Source: Pseudofabraea citricarpa
Taxonomy: Eukaryota > Ascomycota > Leotiomycetes > Helotiales > Dermateaceae
DNA: 64,000 nt
Assembly: GCA_029641185.1 (NCBI GenBank)
Contig: JAPWGK010000019.1
Span: 992,001-1,056,000, forward strand
Direction of reading: 5' to 3'
The notes below the pieces were generated by a model. That model was not told the origin of the DNA. It searched no databases and saw only the letters and a list, made by a program, of their open reading frames with translations. A program made the position numbers and the translations under genes. Position 1 is the first letter of the stretch. Each line of letters starts with the position of its first letter. Shown piece after piece: positions 11,944 through 24,431 of the stretch.

Positions 11944-14017
11944 ATGGCCACATCCGGCATTGAGCCTGTAGGCATTCCCACGGCTCATGTGCTAGACGAG
12001 CAGAAGCCTGATATTCTTCAGCGTACATGGGGTCTTCAGGCCCGTGTTGACGACAGTGTCAGTTTCGAAGAATACATGTACTGGGCCAAAATTGAGCGTG
12101 CCGACGAACATGAGGCTAATCGCCAATATGTTGAGAAGCGAGGCCCCTTGACAGTTGCGAAGGTAATCCAAGGTCGTTTCTCAAAAGGTGTTCACCATGA
12201 GAAAAAGAAAGAGGAGCAGCAGGCTGGAGTGCTTGCCCATGGGGAGAAAGGTGCCACGGCCGACGCTGTTGTCAGTGATTCCTCATCCGCAGTAGTGTCG
12301 GAAGAGGAGTGGAGGACAGCGGCTAGGGCACTGAGAACCGCTAGTTGGGGAACTATGTTTTATCTCATCACAACAGATGTCCTAGGTTGGGGAAGTACCG
12401 CGTAAGTGGTTGGTTTCTGCTTGAATTTGACGCTTGAACCTGAAGCTAACCTACCTTTCATCCAGATTTGTCTTTTCCAGTGTCGGCTATGGACCCGGCG
12501 TCGCCCTTTATGTTATATTCGGTATGGCTGCCGGCTTCAGCGGTTGGATCTTATGGCAGGTGTACCTGTCTCTTGATTCTTCTCAGTATCCATTGTTGAG
12601 CTTCGGTGACACCTACTTCCGCGTGTACGGCAGAAAATCGCGCCACTTTATCAACTTTGCTCAAAGTCTACAGCAGTTCATGACTGTTAGTGTGCTGATT
12701 CTATCATGTGCCACTACCATCTCCCAATTGGCGAATAAGAAGATCTGCTTCGTCGTTTGCATGATTATCTTCATGGTTGTTGGCATGATTTTAGGAAGTA
12801 TTCGCAGCTTACAGCGCCTTGGGTGGCTGGCAAATGCTTCAGTGTGGCTGAATATTGCTAGCTTTTTGATCATGTGCGTTTTCATCTAAGTGCTACCTGG
12901 AATGCTCGAAGATGCTAATTATGTAATAGCATGATAGCCTCTGCCAATTACGGGATTGACTATGAAGTTGTCACAGCGTCAACGCTAATCAAAAATATCG
13001 AACCTGTTGTGACATTTGCGGGACCGCCGCCGGCTCAGTACGAACAACAAGCTGCTGGGTTCGCTGGACAGTTTAACGGTATCAATCAGATGGTTTGTGC
13101 GTGTATAATCCAATCCTTCTAGTGAACTGTTTTGACTAACCGTGGTATAGACAGCTATGGGGGGGCTCTTCTTTTCGTTGCCTTCATGGCTGAAATGCGC
13201 CATCCATGGGATTTCTGGAAGGCAATGCTCGCTGCACAATCGTTCATCTGCATCGTTTATATCTTTTTCGGTGCTTTTGTGAGTTGCCTTTCTTCGTCCA
13301 GGCGAACGAGAACAACATTGGCTAATATTCTTTTTCGTCCAGGTCTATGGACACTTTGGTCAATACTCTGCGTCAAATATTGGAAACGTAATTCAACCCG
13401 TCGCTTTACAGACTGTCGGCAACGTCCTTGGTCTGCTCACAGCCTTCATAGCATGTTGTAAGTACCTATAACGCCCATTGTATTTTGAACGTTGCCTAAT
13501 ATCTACAAAAGTACTCTACTTCAACATCGGTATGAAAACGATTTACATCGAGGTTTGCCAAGAGATTTTTCACTTTCCTGAAATTACCAGCAAGAAGGGT
13601 CGCTTGCTGTGGTACGCCCTTGGTCCCATTTATTGGGTTGTCGCCTTCCTTGTCGCCGCAGCCGTGCCCAACCTCAACGGAATTTCCGGTCTCGTTGGTG
13701 CCCTACTCATCCTCAACTTTACTTACACCTTCCCGGCTTTGCTGTACATTGGGTTTAGATGTCAGGTCGATGCTGCGCTGCCTGGTGAGGGATTCGATCC
13801 CTCGACTGGTGTCACAACTAGACACGATAGTGGTTTGAAACGATGGATTCGTGGTTTCAAAAAGAACTGGCATGTCAATCTGATCAACGTTATTTACTTC
13901 CTTGGAGGCTTGGCTACATCAGGAATGGGATGCTGGGCGGCCGTTGAGGGACTAATCAGTGTCTTTGGCCCTGGGGGAACGGTTGCCACATCTTTTGGAT
14001 GCGCATCGCCAGTCTAA
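11944..14017 (+). CDS. AAAP-family amino-acid transporter
   Basis: This is a multi-pass permease of the amino acid/auxin permease family (transmembrane amino-acid transporter Pfam type, related to the Neurospora neutral amino-acid permease Mtr). It probably acts in the plasma membrane as a proton symporter. Six exons (11944-12401, 12466-12873, 12930-13096, 13151-13278, 13343-13457, 13512-14017) give 593 aa. Residues 1-140 form a charged cytosolic tail. About eleven hydrophobic segments follow, beginning TASWGTMFYLITTDVLGWGS. MVYSYGGALLFVAFMAEMRH and MKTIYIEVCQEIF are family landmarks. For the third intron I chose donor GTGCGT at 13097 because it yields YSYGG in frame; the GTTTGT at 13093 breaks the frame. 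Substrate specificity is not visible. Confidence 0.93.
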
Positions 14018-14731
14018 ACAAAGAGCCTGCTTGCAATAATGTTAATTGGGCATCCTCTTAACTACAAGTCGGAAAGTGCAATTGAATATTAGATGTAGTT
14101 GAGAAATATCCTAAGCGCAGCTAGATTTTCAAGTACTGTACACCAATATAGTTCAAGATCTGAGTGGTTCTTGATTTTCCGTGTTCTAGTCATCTAGGTT
14201 CAGAAATTGATTAATACTTTGGATCTATAAAGGAACTGAGATCTCCCGTTGTCAGTTTGTGAACGCCGCCTAATTTTCCGTAACTGACAAACTTGACATA
14301 TATTAGAACCTCTAACTCATGTCAAATAGGATAGAATATTGGAGCCCAAGTCAGCTATTCAGATCAGGCTATATTCCTATTCGCACGCGTCACATTATCT
14401 CTATCCACCTAGGTAGGTAGGTAGGGTAAGTAGGTATGCATTCATTAAATGTATGTCTTGGCGCTCGCTTAACTAACAGCAGAGTAAAAGCAAAGCAGCA
14501 TTAACGAGAGATTTAGCTTTGGCTCTGACTTTGGTTTTAAATGTTACAGACTAGGTGATGCTGCTTAAATAGGATTCTATGAATGATGATGATATACCTA
14601 AGAGCCACCAGTAGAAAGAAAATAGTCCTTACATTCTCAAACGAAACCTGAGCCCAGTTACAATCCTCCGCACCAGGTTTTGAATCTAGAAAGAATTCCA
14701 ACATCTACCTACATTTCCCATTAAGCAACAC
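14018..14731. other. Convergent intergenic gap with TAGGTA repeats
   Basis: This 714 bp gap between two converging genes should hold two 3' UTRs. It contains a CCACCTAGGTAGGTAGGTAGGG block at 14406-14427 followed by another AGTAGGTATG, one of several such motifs in gaps of this window. No coding potential is seen. Confidence 0.55.
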
Positions 14732-16537
14732 TTAATAAATGTACCTGAAATTTAAATTCTCCCGATCCGTCATATCCGAGAAAGCAGTACGATTGCTCTC
14801 TCGTTCCCTCTCCTCCTTCTCAGCCAAAGTCGCGTTCGGCGAGACTCCTTGAATGCGATCTCTCCTCTTATTCTCCCTCGCGAGCAAGAATCTCAGCAGC
14901 ATAACGACAATCGCCTCACCCAGATAACACACAATCATACTCCAGATCCCGAGCTCATAGCGCGGGCTCTGACTTGTTTTGTAGAAGAACGGCCCAGCGA
15001 TATTCCCCGTACAGTACCCCAAGAACAAACACGCGTTCGTGACGACTTTCTTGGTATGACCGGCTGTATTGGCGGTTTGAAGAGAGAGGATCAGCACGAA
15101 TGCCGCATTGTAGGGACCGGTGAGGTAGTAACAAATCAATCGACCGGCTCGGTTATGCTCTCCGAGAAACGCGAGACCGAACGCACCAGAGATATTGGGA
15201 AGGAGAAACAGAATAATGAAATAGCAACGGCTCTGTTTTCCATTCCGAGAGACGTGGTCATTGAGGAAGACGCAGCCGAGGATACAAAGCGCGATCAGGA
15301 TCCCGTAGGGAACTTGCATCAGCGTCGTGACCAGAGTCGAGAATCCAAACCCTTTGATGATGATTGTCCCGAAGTTACTGATCCCACCATTCGGCACATT
15401 TCCAAAGAGACCCAGCAGGAAGAATAGGTAAAGCTTGATATCCAGAAACGCCTCAACTACTTGATATTTTTTGAGGTTTTTGTTCTCAACGCCCGTCTGA
15501 TTCGAGCGGAGGCGCTCAACGGCCCACCGCCGTTCTTTCGGCGTGAGCTGAGGAGCAGTAACGGGAGAATCTGGGAGGAAGAAAAAGAGGACTACGCCCC
15601 AAATGGTGCATAGGAGGCCGATGATGAGGAATTCGTATTTCCAACTCGGAAGTCTGCCGCCGATGTGACCGATACCGTAACCTAAGAGACCTCCCAGCGC
15701 AATTCCAAATCCTGAGAATTATGTTAGTGACATACACATATATCCAATAAGAATAAAATTAAAGTTCTTCCTGGTCTTACCATTAGCTGTATACCAGATC
15801 CCAATCCTAATCGGTTGCTGGCGACGCGTGTACCACATCGAAGTAATAAGCATAAAACTAGGATCCGCACAAGCTTCTGCTGCCCCAGAGAAAGCTCTCA
15901 GTACGGCAAGCTGGGCAAAATTCTTTGCGCAAGCCTGCAGCATGAGGAAGACACCCCACATGAAGATATTCACACCCAGATATTTGCCAATTGGGAACCG
16001 TTGCATGAGAAAATTGGTTGGGAACGCCCAAGCGATGCTATAACAAGCATAAGAAAGTTCAGTCAGTCTCTGAGATAAATGGTGCTTCAATATTTTGGAA
16101 GAATCAAGCACTCACAATCCGAAATAGAAAATACTGCTAAGCCAGGAATACTGGGTTCCTTGTAGATTCAAGTCTTCTCGGATTCCAAATATGGCTGCGT
16201 AGCTGAGAGTCGTCTTGTCGATGTAGAAGAATGCATAGCAAACTGCTAGGTACGGTAGGATCAGAAGGTCAATTTTTAATTGCAGTCGACGCTCATCAGC
16301 TGGTGAGATTGCTTCTTCGAGTTCGTCCGGGTTGGCAAAGAGTGCTAGAGCAGTATCTCCATCGGCAGCATGGGATGAGAGGTGCCATCTCGAATGTGGT
16401 TTTGTAACTGATGGTGATAGGTTCTCGGCATAGCTGGTGGTAGGTTTGGAATCATATGTTTCAACTGGAGCCATTTGCTTTAAGTTCAGATCATCTGCTT
16501 GATCAGTAATCGGTTTGGTGGTAGGCTGCATTTTCAA
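14732..16537 (-). CDS. MFS permease, Dal5/allantoate-permease-like
   Basis: This is a major-facilitator transporter of the anion:cation symporter type that includes yeast Dal5 (allantoate, ureidosuccinate) and Tna1. It probably sits in the plasma membrane. Exons 16116-16537, 15781-16037 and 14732-15711 give 552 aa. A cytosolic N-terminus of about 90 residues precedes LKIDLLILPYLAVCYAFFYIDKTTLSYA. Then come AWAFPTNFLMQRFPIGKYLG and RAFSGAAEAC, both characteristic of the Dal5 group. The centre has the long loop with LPDSPVTAPQLTPKERRWAVER, and the C-terminal half GISNFGTIIIKGFGFS. Twelve membrane segments are expected. Met3 (16531) is an alternative start. The substrate is not predictable; a carboxylate, vitamin or ureide is typical. 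Confidence 0.92.
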
Positions 16538-17576
16538 TCAGTGGCAGGTCTTAACCCGTGAATAACATTATAAAGACGCGAGGTGCTTTTCGGAGAGCAG
16601 TAATTTATAGTCAAAGAAGATACAGGAGTGTGAAAGTGGAGGCTTTGCTCACAACTAATTAAGCCATACTTGATTGCGACTGCATGGCTAGAAGCAACCC
16701 CCTGGCTACCACATTGCGTCAGTGAAAGGTATTCCAGTAATAACCGTTTGTAGATCTCCGCCCACTCTCACTGCCGCCGGTAAAGTGTGGGGTGAGCGGG
16801 GAAGGCTTAGTAGAGATTGGTGGAAAATCTCAACTGAACCTCACCTCAACACTCGAAATACTCGAGATTTACGGGAGGTTCGTTGGTTACTGACTCGTGA
16901 GATCAGTCTTTGATGTGGGAATACGGTATCGACATCAGATAGAGAAAAAGTGTAGCGGTCGGTTGGCTTTCAAGGTTAGACTTGATAGGCCAACTATTTA
17001 CTTTACTAAAATCCAATCATGTGTGATTATCAAATCCAAGAGGGAGACTTGCTGTGAGCAGGCATTTAAGTAAACATTGAACTTATGCTACTCCACCACG
17101 ACAGAAGGTAAAAAGATTCATGCACAACGAGCACAAAGAGAATCCAGCTAATTTGCCTCGCATACAAGCATGACAAGCCCACGCCACGGCGGTCCAGCTG
17201 CATGACACTAGTCACTACTTCTGCGGGGAAAGTTCCATGAAAGCGGCTTTCTCTCCGAGCTTGACTTGTGGAACTTGAAAAAATACCATGTACAACTCAT
17301 TTAGGTCAACGGTCTCACGCAAACAATCAACTTCAAGCAGTCTTTGTCTCTAAAATCAAAGATAAATTTGACCTAGACTATTTTCCTCCAAACTTCGTTG
17401 CTATTTTGCATTGCTTGTTGCAATAGCACAGAACATTGGCTAGAGCTAGAGCTCAAACACGTTGGCCATCGTAATTTGCGGAGTCATATTTTGGTGTTAG
17501 CTAAGCATGAGCCGTAGGCATTTCCTCCGGTAATGATACATTACAAGTCGTTCATAACACTTATCTTGGGTTCCAT
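16538..17576. other. Intergenic gap upstream of the MFS permease
   Basis: This 1.04 kb gap contains the permease promoter and the 3' UTR of the next gene. I see no ORF of substance, RNA gene or repeat in it. Confidence 0.5.
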
Positions 17577-19927
17577 TTACTGTCGCCTGAAACCGGGTGG
17601 CGGTCCACCTCTTCCATCAAAATGGCCTCCACCGAATGCCATCTCTGGACCAGGGAATCCGTTCATTTGAGGTGGAAATCCAGGTGGCGGAGGACCGAAA
17701 TATCCTGGCGGACCTCTCATGTTACCAACATCAGGAGGGAAGCTACCCATCAGACCCGGTGGATACATCTGCTGTGGCATAGGCATACCACCACGGCCTG
17801 GCCCTGCAAGTCCTGGAGGTGGCGCCACGTGACGCTGCTGAGATGCTGGCAACTGAATGTTTTGTTGAGCCCAGCCAGGTTGCATGTGATCCAAGCCTGG
17901 TGGTGGAGGACGCTGCAGAATCTGCGGAGGTCGCTCATCATAAGAGGGACGGCCCTGGCGTTGAGGTAAACTTCGCTCTCTCTGAGATTCTTGGTCAATG
18001 ACGTATTGTTGTGGCATTGTCCGCTCAAACTGTTGTCTCTGAGGGGGCATTCTCATCATTAGCTCTTCAGTTCGCTGAGGAGCTGGAGCAGCCTTAGCAC
18101 TTTGCATCAATCCCATGAGAAATTCTGTGTTGCTATTCCTGCTTTGTGGTTGATCTGGTCTGATGGAGGATTGGCTAAGGGCGTTTTGACGTTGTGACAC
18201 CAGCTCCGATACCATCTGTTCAGGTCTTGTAGCTGAGGGCTGGCTACCATTCATCTGGCGTTGGAGAAGTAATTCGTTGAGAGTTTGTTGGGCATTTCGA
18301 TCGCGTTGTCTGCCATCGTCTTGGCGCTCTGGTCGGTATTGCTGGAAGTTATCTTGTACTGGCATAGGCGCGCTGGATTGCCTGATTTCTTGGGGTGGCT
18401 TTGGTTGTTGTGCGGGATTTACAGGAGGCGTTGAACCGTTAGCAGCCATTGTCTGGCGCTGTAATTTTTGAAGAAGAGCTTGAAAGGCTTCTTTTTCATC
18501 GGGAGATTGAGTATTACTAGAGAATAGTTGCTGTAATGCGTTAGGAGGCTCCTTTGGCATAGGAGGTGGTGGTTCGGTTGATCGGCGTTGGGGCTCCTCT
18601 TGTGGCGTGAATAGAGACGCAAAACGTGATGCTTTTCCTGTCGGCATGGCTTTTGCTGCTCCTTCTTTCTTCGATTCCACTACTGATTCAGTGCCAGAAT
18701 TGTCTTTGGGAGCTGCCCACATGCCAAAAAACTTGTCTGGTCCTGTATCAATAGGTAGCGGGGTCTCAACCTTTGTTTTCTCAGGCCCAAAGAATGATCC
18801 TTGAGCAAATGTGTCTGGAACGGGTTTGACCTCCTCTACTGGTGTCGCCTTTGATCCATCCTTGCCGGACATTTGATCCTTCCATTTCTGGAAATCTTCC
18901 TGCGTATGCGCCTGGCTTTTCTCCTCCAAGGGGCCATCCATCCATTCTGGGTCACGCTCTTGTCGATGGTCTCGATCCCATCTTCTATCGCCTCTATCAT
19001 TTCCACGGTCGGGACCCTTATCATCACGGTCTTTCTCTCTCCAGCCTCTGTTGCGATCAACAAATCTATCGCCATTGCTGTTACGCTCTCTCGGAGTGGA
19101 AGGTCCATCGCCTTTGAACCATGTTTCGTTTCTACCCTTTCCAGCCCCGTTTCTGCGACCTTCACTTTCTTGATGGTCATGATCATGGTCACGGTCCTTG
19201 TCGCGGGTAAAGTTTTCAAATCCTCGAGGGTGCCTCTCTTTTGGATCGCGATCATCTCGGTCCTTGACTCTCTTATCATGTCGATAGCTGTCACCTCCCA
19301 TGCGCCCTGTGAATTGTTCTGATCCTTCAGCACCAAAACTCTTCCTAGGCTTCACCTTGCTCCAGCCTCCCTCTCCGTCTGATTCACCTTCGGGGTATTT
19401 TGGTCGCAAAGTAGTAGATCTTCCATCGCGGTTTCTGTCATTGTCCCCCTCGCCATTTCTATCGCGATAGCTATACTTGTCTCGCGAATCAAGACTGCGA
19501 AGCCCAGGCCGATCTAAAGAATCAAAAGGCTTTCCAGTATTACGAATTGAGGTGGCAGACATGAATGACATTTTAGGTGGTCCCAGAACAATATCTTCCG
19601 GATCTGCACACGTTAGCATACACAAAAAGATCTAGAATTGTAGCCATACTGGTGCTGTTGCGAGAGATATGAGCAGGTCGACGATTTGTTTGATCGAGTA
19701 GGATAGGGCCGTCATTATTCTTGGTTCTGTCCAAAGGCTGTCTGGTGCTTTGGTTGCGACCACCATCAACTTGCGTGCTACAGTATTATCAGCAGATATT
19801 TCATCATCGAACGGATCTATATGGCCTACCCCATCCATTGTTCTGCGGGAGGCAAACTCGAAGGCTTCACCACCAACGGCGACTCTCGAAGGTGTTTTAA
19901 CTGTTCCGGAGTATATCTGACCGCCAT
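17577..19927 (-). CDS. Disordered putative eIF4E-binding (4E-T-like) protein
   Basis: This 750-aa protein of low complexity is encoded by exons 19830-19927, 19650-19777 and 17577-19603. The N-terminus MAVRYTPEQLKHLRES resembles the YTxxxLxxL(K/R) eIF4E-binding motif of Caf20 and of 4E-T/EIF4ENIF1, and the order of segments (motif, WMG, a charged region rich in R, D, E and G at about 90-260, then Gln/Pro-rich sequence) is 4E-T-like. It could repress cap-dependent translation or act in P-bodies. The Arg/Asp-rich region gives long antisense ORFs that are artefacts. Near residue 330 there is GKASRFASLFTPQEEP, the only other conserved-looking patch. The C-terminus is Pro/Gly/Met-rich (GFPPQMNGFPGPEM). 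The gene model is sound because introns and phases agree; the function is inference. Confidence 0.6.
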
Positions 19928-20623
19928 TATGGATGGTATGGGTTGTAATGAATAAACAACCGGTTACGAACGCATGAGAATGGTCGAAGTATGTGTACAA
20001 GACCGGTCGGTATTCACGATGCTTTCGCAGATGTGAATAACGTTGCAGTAGGTGGATGCGTACTGCGACCTTGGGTCGTTTTGGAATGTTGAGCTGAAGC
20101 TCGATTCGTCAATAGATTCTCCGGAGAAGTCGCCAGATCAATATGTGAGGTTTTGCTGTAAAGTCGCAAAGGATGGAATGGCGCAAGGCGCAGAGTCTTT
20201 GGTAGCTCTCTGCGTCTTGGGAGGGGTCACCCCTACGATAGAGATCTTTCGTCAATGGAATATCGCTCAGTGTGGTGCTGAACCGGATGGTGTCTGTGTG
20301 TGCTGAAGATGAATGTGAGAAGGTATCGGTGATTTGGCTGTATGCTGGAGATGTTGATCGACCAAGTTCTGTTAGCTTCTTAGGTTCGTTCGATACTCGC
20401 AGGCTGAAGGTCCAAAGACAACAGCCGCCAACCTTGGTGACCTGGCTCCCTTATGTAAGCGGTTCGTCCCGAAACGGAAGCGTGGAGCAACCAATCACAG
20501 CACTTCATCCATTCATTCTTGACCTTACTATGAAATAAACACAATAAACAGGACTTTATTCAAAGACGTCAGCTTTACTATAAACATATATATGGGTATC
20601 TAATTTGATCGAGCTAAATACCA
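19928..20623. other. Intergenic gap, upstream of the 4E-T-like gene
   Basis: This 696 bp gap holds the promoter of the 4E-T-like gene and the 3' UTR of URB1. Short ORFs here show nothing recognisable. Confidence 0.5.
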
Positions 20624-23600
20624 CTAAGAATCATCAGGCTGTACTGTCCGGCTCCCCTTCTTCCATGCCTCGACTCTCTTGCGGTCCGAGGACTCCTGAA
20701 TCTTCTCCATCAGCACTTTCAGCGGCGTTCCTCCACCCAGTGCCACTTGTGCTTCCAGCCAAGTCATGCTACTAAATCTGGTAATCAGGGTTGTGCTTCC
20801 ACCCTCAATTGTGGTAGCTTTGAATAATATTCGGAGAATTCTCTCCCGTAATCCTGGACCTAAATAGGCATTGTTGTACAAGGAGAACAATTTCTCGAAA
20901 ACTCTCCGTTTGTGGAAGATAAACAGATCCGATGCCGTCTTCAGTCCCGTCAGAATATACTTCAATAACCACTCGATTTCCGTATAGTGCGCATCATCCA
21001 AACTTGGTGCCTCGTCCAAAATCTTATACAGCAAAGGTACTTTCTGTAATTCCCACGTTGGTCCCAGAGATAAAAACTTATTGATCTTGGGGTACAAGCA
21101 ATGCAGAGGGTCAAGTAGTACTGCGATAGAACTCGATGCAAAGGACGAGATAATTGTTGTCAGGGGTCCTTCATTTATGACCTTCTTGGCGGTTTCGCCG
21201 ACTTCGCATAACAGCAGCCATATTTGTTCTTTTTCTCCAAACGTTGACTCTTTGACTTTAGCTGCTAATTTGAATATGTTGGTCACGGCCTCTTTGCGTA
21301 CACTCAGGTGATTGGATGAAAGAAGCATGATTAGGGCTGCGGCATGACCATCGTCGATAACCTCTTCAACCTCTTTGTTGATCCATTTGACTAAAGCACT
21401 GTGATCCTCCTCCAAATTTTTAGTATCAGCCATCATGGTAGCAATGACCTTGGCCTTCTCTTTATCTGCACCAGGCTCTGTAGAAAACCCTTCCCTTGCG
21501 CCCTCGCTGATTGTGGGTTGGGGATCGGGTATCTTAATGCTATCAGATACTTTCCTCGATTTTTCGATGACCTTTCGAGCATCAGATGCCTCTGGCATCT
21601 CAGCAGATAGTCTTTCGATTACAGTCTTGACGACATTTTTGTCTTCTCCAATTTTGATGGTTGAAGCAAGGTAATTTGACAGGAATTGGGAAATTGTGTC
21701 CATCGCCGATTCATCAACTGATTTGAGCAGAAAGGGCCATTGCTCAAGCATTGACATCGTCAATAAGCTGACAGGACTGCCTACTTCTCCAGCGGTACTT
21801 ACTTCAGACTGGATCTGCTCGAGTAGGTATATATACTTAATCGGAGTCGCAGTGCAGCGGGTAACACAATTATCAAGGAACTGATAGATAGAGTCCTCTC
21901 CTTTGGCATGGGCGATAGCTTTTAATCTCAAAATCAAGGCGTCTAATGCAGAGATAGGAGTTTCCATCTGAATAATCTGATTCTCCTTAATGACCGATTC
22001 TAACACAACTCTTAGCTTGCGCAACGGCACTTCTTCTGGTGCGTGGGCCGAAAGTCTTAGCATGGCGATGAAGGGCGACATTGAGAGGCCGTCCACTTTT
22101 GTAAACCATCGCATGCCTGGGGAAAATTTTGCAAACTGGAATAGGTTCTCTAACTCCATCGACACCATGGCGCGCTGTTCTGGAGATAACGTTTCCTGTT
22201 CAACCGATTGCAGTGCCTGTGAGAGGCTACCAGAAACATCAAATTTAGCAACTAACGCAATCTGTGGGATGACTTCATAATAGAGGACAAGCAATTTTGT
22301 TGTTGCTTCTCGCTGCATGATATCCGTGTCAGAAAGACTTCGGAACGTCTTGACAACATCTTCAAATACTGGGCATCGAAGGCAAAACTCGGCTACCAAT
22401 TTGTCCGCCGCTTGTGACCAAACTGATGATGAAGCTACAGCAGCCTCTTTGTACATAATTAACACTTCCTGCAACTTTTTGAACGCAATGATAAGGATTC
22501 GAACTGCGAAGAACGATATCAGCTTATGCGGCTGGTTGAGGCATCTGGTTAGAGCTTTCTGGCTGAGGGGTTGAGGCAGAATGTTTTCTAGGACAATGGA
22601 TGTTGGTGGTGGAAGTCTTGCGTAGTGGTCCAAGTGTCCAAAGTATCTTGGAATGGGCAGTTTTATGGTCGAGAACAAAAACGCCGAGTATCCAATCCAA
22701 GTCGTTGTAAGCTTCGGGTCAAACGTGAAGGACTTTTTGTTGAAGAAGTAATCGGCGACTAATTCGGGAGCCGATTTGAGTACAGCCAGTAAAAGTTCGG
22801 TTTGCTTTACACTCGACCAAGGCTTTAGATTCTGGATGACATCTGATAAAATGGTATTCCGGACAGGAACTTTCTCAGTAAACCGATCCATCCATTCTAT
22901 GCTATCAAGTCCTAGATCGATGAAAACATGCTCAATATCAGAATCATGCCCATCGTCAGGATCGATTCCTCTGGGATAGAAACCTGACTGGCGATTAAGG
23001 ACTCCTAGATTCGCAGATGTGCAAGCTAAGATCAAGAAATCATGTGCCACTTCCTCGACAGACTTTCGCTTTGTCTCTGCGTCTTCGTTCACTTGGTCAT
23101 ACCGGTACAATGTGGTAAATCGTCCCAGTGATAATCCATTGATCACCTTTGTTTTTGCATCTCGGGAAAGAGCCTCGTCTCTCAGCACATAAGTCTTCAG
23201 GGTTTCAAGAATTTCAAGAACCATGAATGGAGGATCATCTTTGATATCCCTTGTTAATGCTGACACGATATCACGTTGACTTAGAAATTCGCGCTTTGCA
23301 TCCGCTGGTAGAAATTTGATCGTGGCCAAAGCAAGTCGGAGTGCGTTTGTCCGTACAGAGGGTCTTCTCCGTTCTTCTACAGCATCTCCCGTCAGTCGGA
23401 TAGATAAATTGCGAGCCAACGATTTGTATGTTCGATCTCTGGCCCGGAAAACCTGCTTCGCCAGTGACCCTCCATCAAAAATTGTGATTTCTCGCACCAA
23501 CCGCAGAGCCGGGGAGATTACATGCTCCTTGCCTTTCTGGGCACTCAGACCCCTAGAGATGAGTTCCTGTTGTGGTTTTTGAAGAAGGGTCCGGCCCAAT

Positions 23601-24109
23601 CGCAGGCCATACTCTGAAAATTCGAGGAAATTTGAAATTGTCTTTAGCAGGTTGGCGAGTACGGCCGACACAGCAGATGAGAGACTTTCGTTGTTGGACT
23701 TGGCAGCAAATTCCCATGTCTGTATAACATCCGCCAAATATATATGGTCTTTATCTTCCTCGTCGCTTGGCTTTTCTAATTCCAGATAATCCTTCAGTAT
23801 GGATACACGTTTGGGGTTTTCCGTCACGGCGTTAGGAACACTGTCGAGGAAAATTTTGAATGTGTCGATTGCTATTACTTAGTTAGCGACTAGTGCTCAA
23901 GATGAAACCTGGAATTGGTAGTTCTTACCTCTTTTCGCACGACCTGCTTCTTGGTCAAAGGTCAGGATCTGGTGCAACTGTCTAGCAGACTTGATCTCAT
24001 CGGCGGGGTTTTCTTGCTCTACAGGCCCCTTGCTGAAGCTGGAGATTTTTTGGCGCTTGAGGTATGCCTGGCTACCATCATCGACAGCATCGACAGCGCG
24101 TTTCACCAT
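20624..24109 (-). CDS. URB1: 60S ribosome biogenesis factor Urb1/Npa1
   Basis: This is a nucleolar scaffold that acts in the earliest pre-60S particles. Exons 23929-24109 and 20624-23871 give 1142 aa. The N-terminal domain matches the Npa1 N-terminal family: QTWEFAAKSNNESLSSAVSAVLANLLKTIS, then FSEYGLRLGRTLLQ, ISRGLSAQKGKEHVISPALRLVREI and FDGG. The rest is helical-repeat-like, including LDSIEWMDRF and PLSQKALTRCLNQPHKLISFFAVRILI. The protein starts with a basic stretch containing LKRQK, a possible nuclear signal. It is much shorter than yeast Urb1 (1764 aa), although the reading frame ends naturally (TVQPDDS) without signs of decay. It shares a 322 bp promoter region with IML1. Confidence 0.87.
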
Positions 24110-24431
24110 GGTTTGGATCTGGTTGTCGTGGCTGTGACTTGCCGATACTATATGGAGTTCCCTAGGAAGAGAATGGCATTTCTAAAAGCTCAGCCTGCAC
24201 TTTTTTCCTTATCAAGCGACAGCTTCGTATCGGGGTCATGATGTGCCGGCCACGCTTATGCCAATTTGGTCAGGACGGGCGGTGACTGGTGACAGAATCG
24301 AGCGCATCATTTACTATCGCGCATGGTTTGAACTGCTATAAAGATGGACTCTTCTGGACCATCTGCTGTCCTCCAAACATGACATGGTAATACGCTGGGC
24401 TTCGAATTGATCCCGAGGGCCATGACATTCA
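24110..24431. promoter_or_regulatory. Short bidirectional promoter, URB1 / IML1
   Basis: Only 322 bp separate the two divergent start codons, so the two promoters must overlap or be shared. No TATA box is evident. The pairing of a ribosome-biogenesis gene with a TORC1 inhibitor is noted under findings. Confidence 0.7.

Noticed and set aside
18836..19336. Antisense frame of 166 codons inside the 4E-T-like gene
   Set aside because: It is a shadow of the Arg/Asp-rich low-complexity region on the same strand in another frame.
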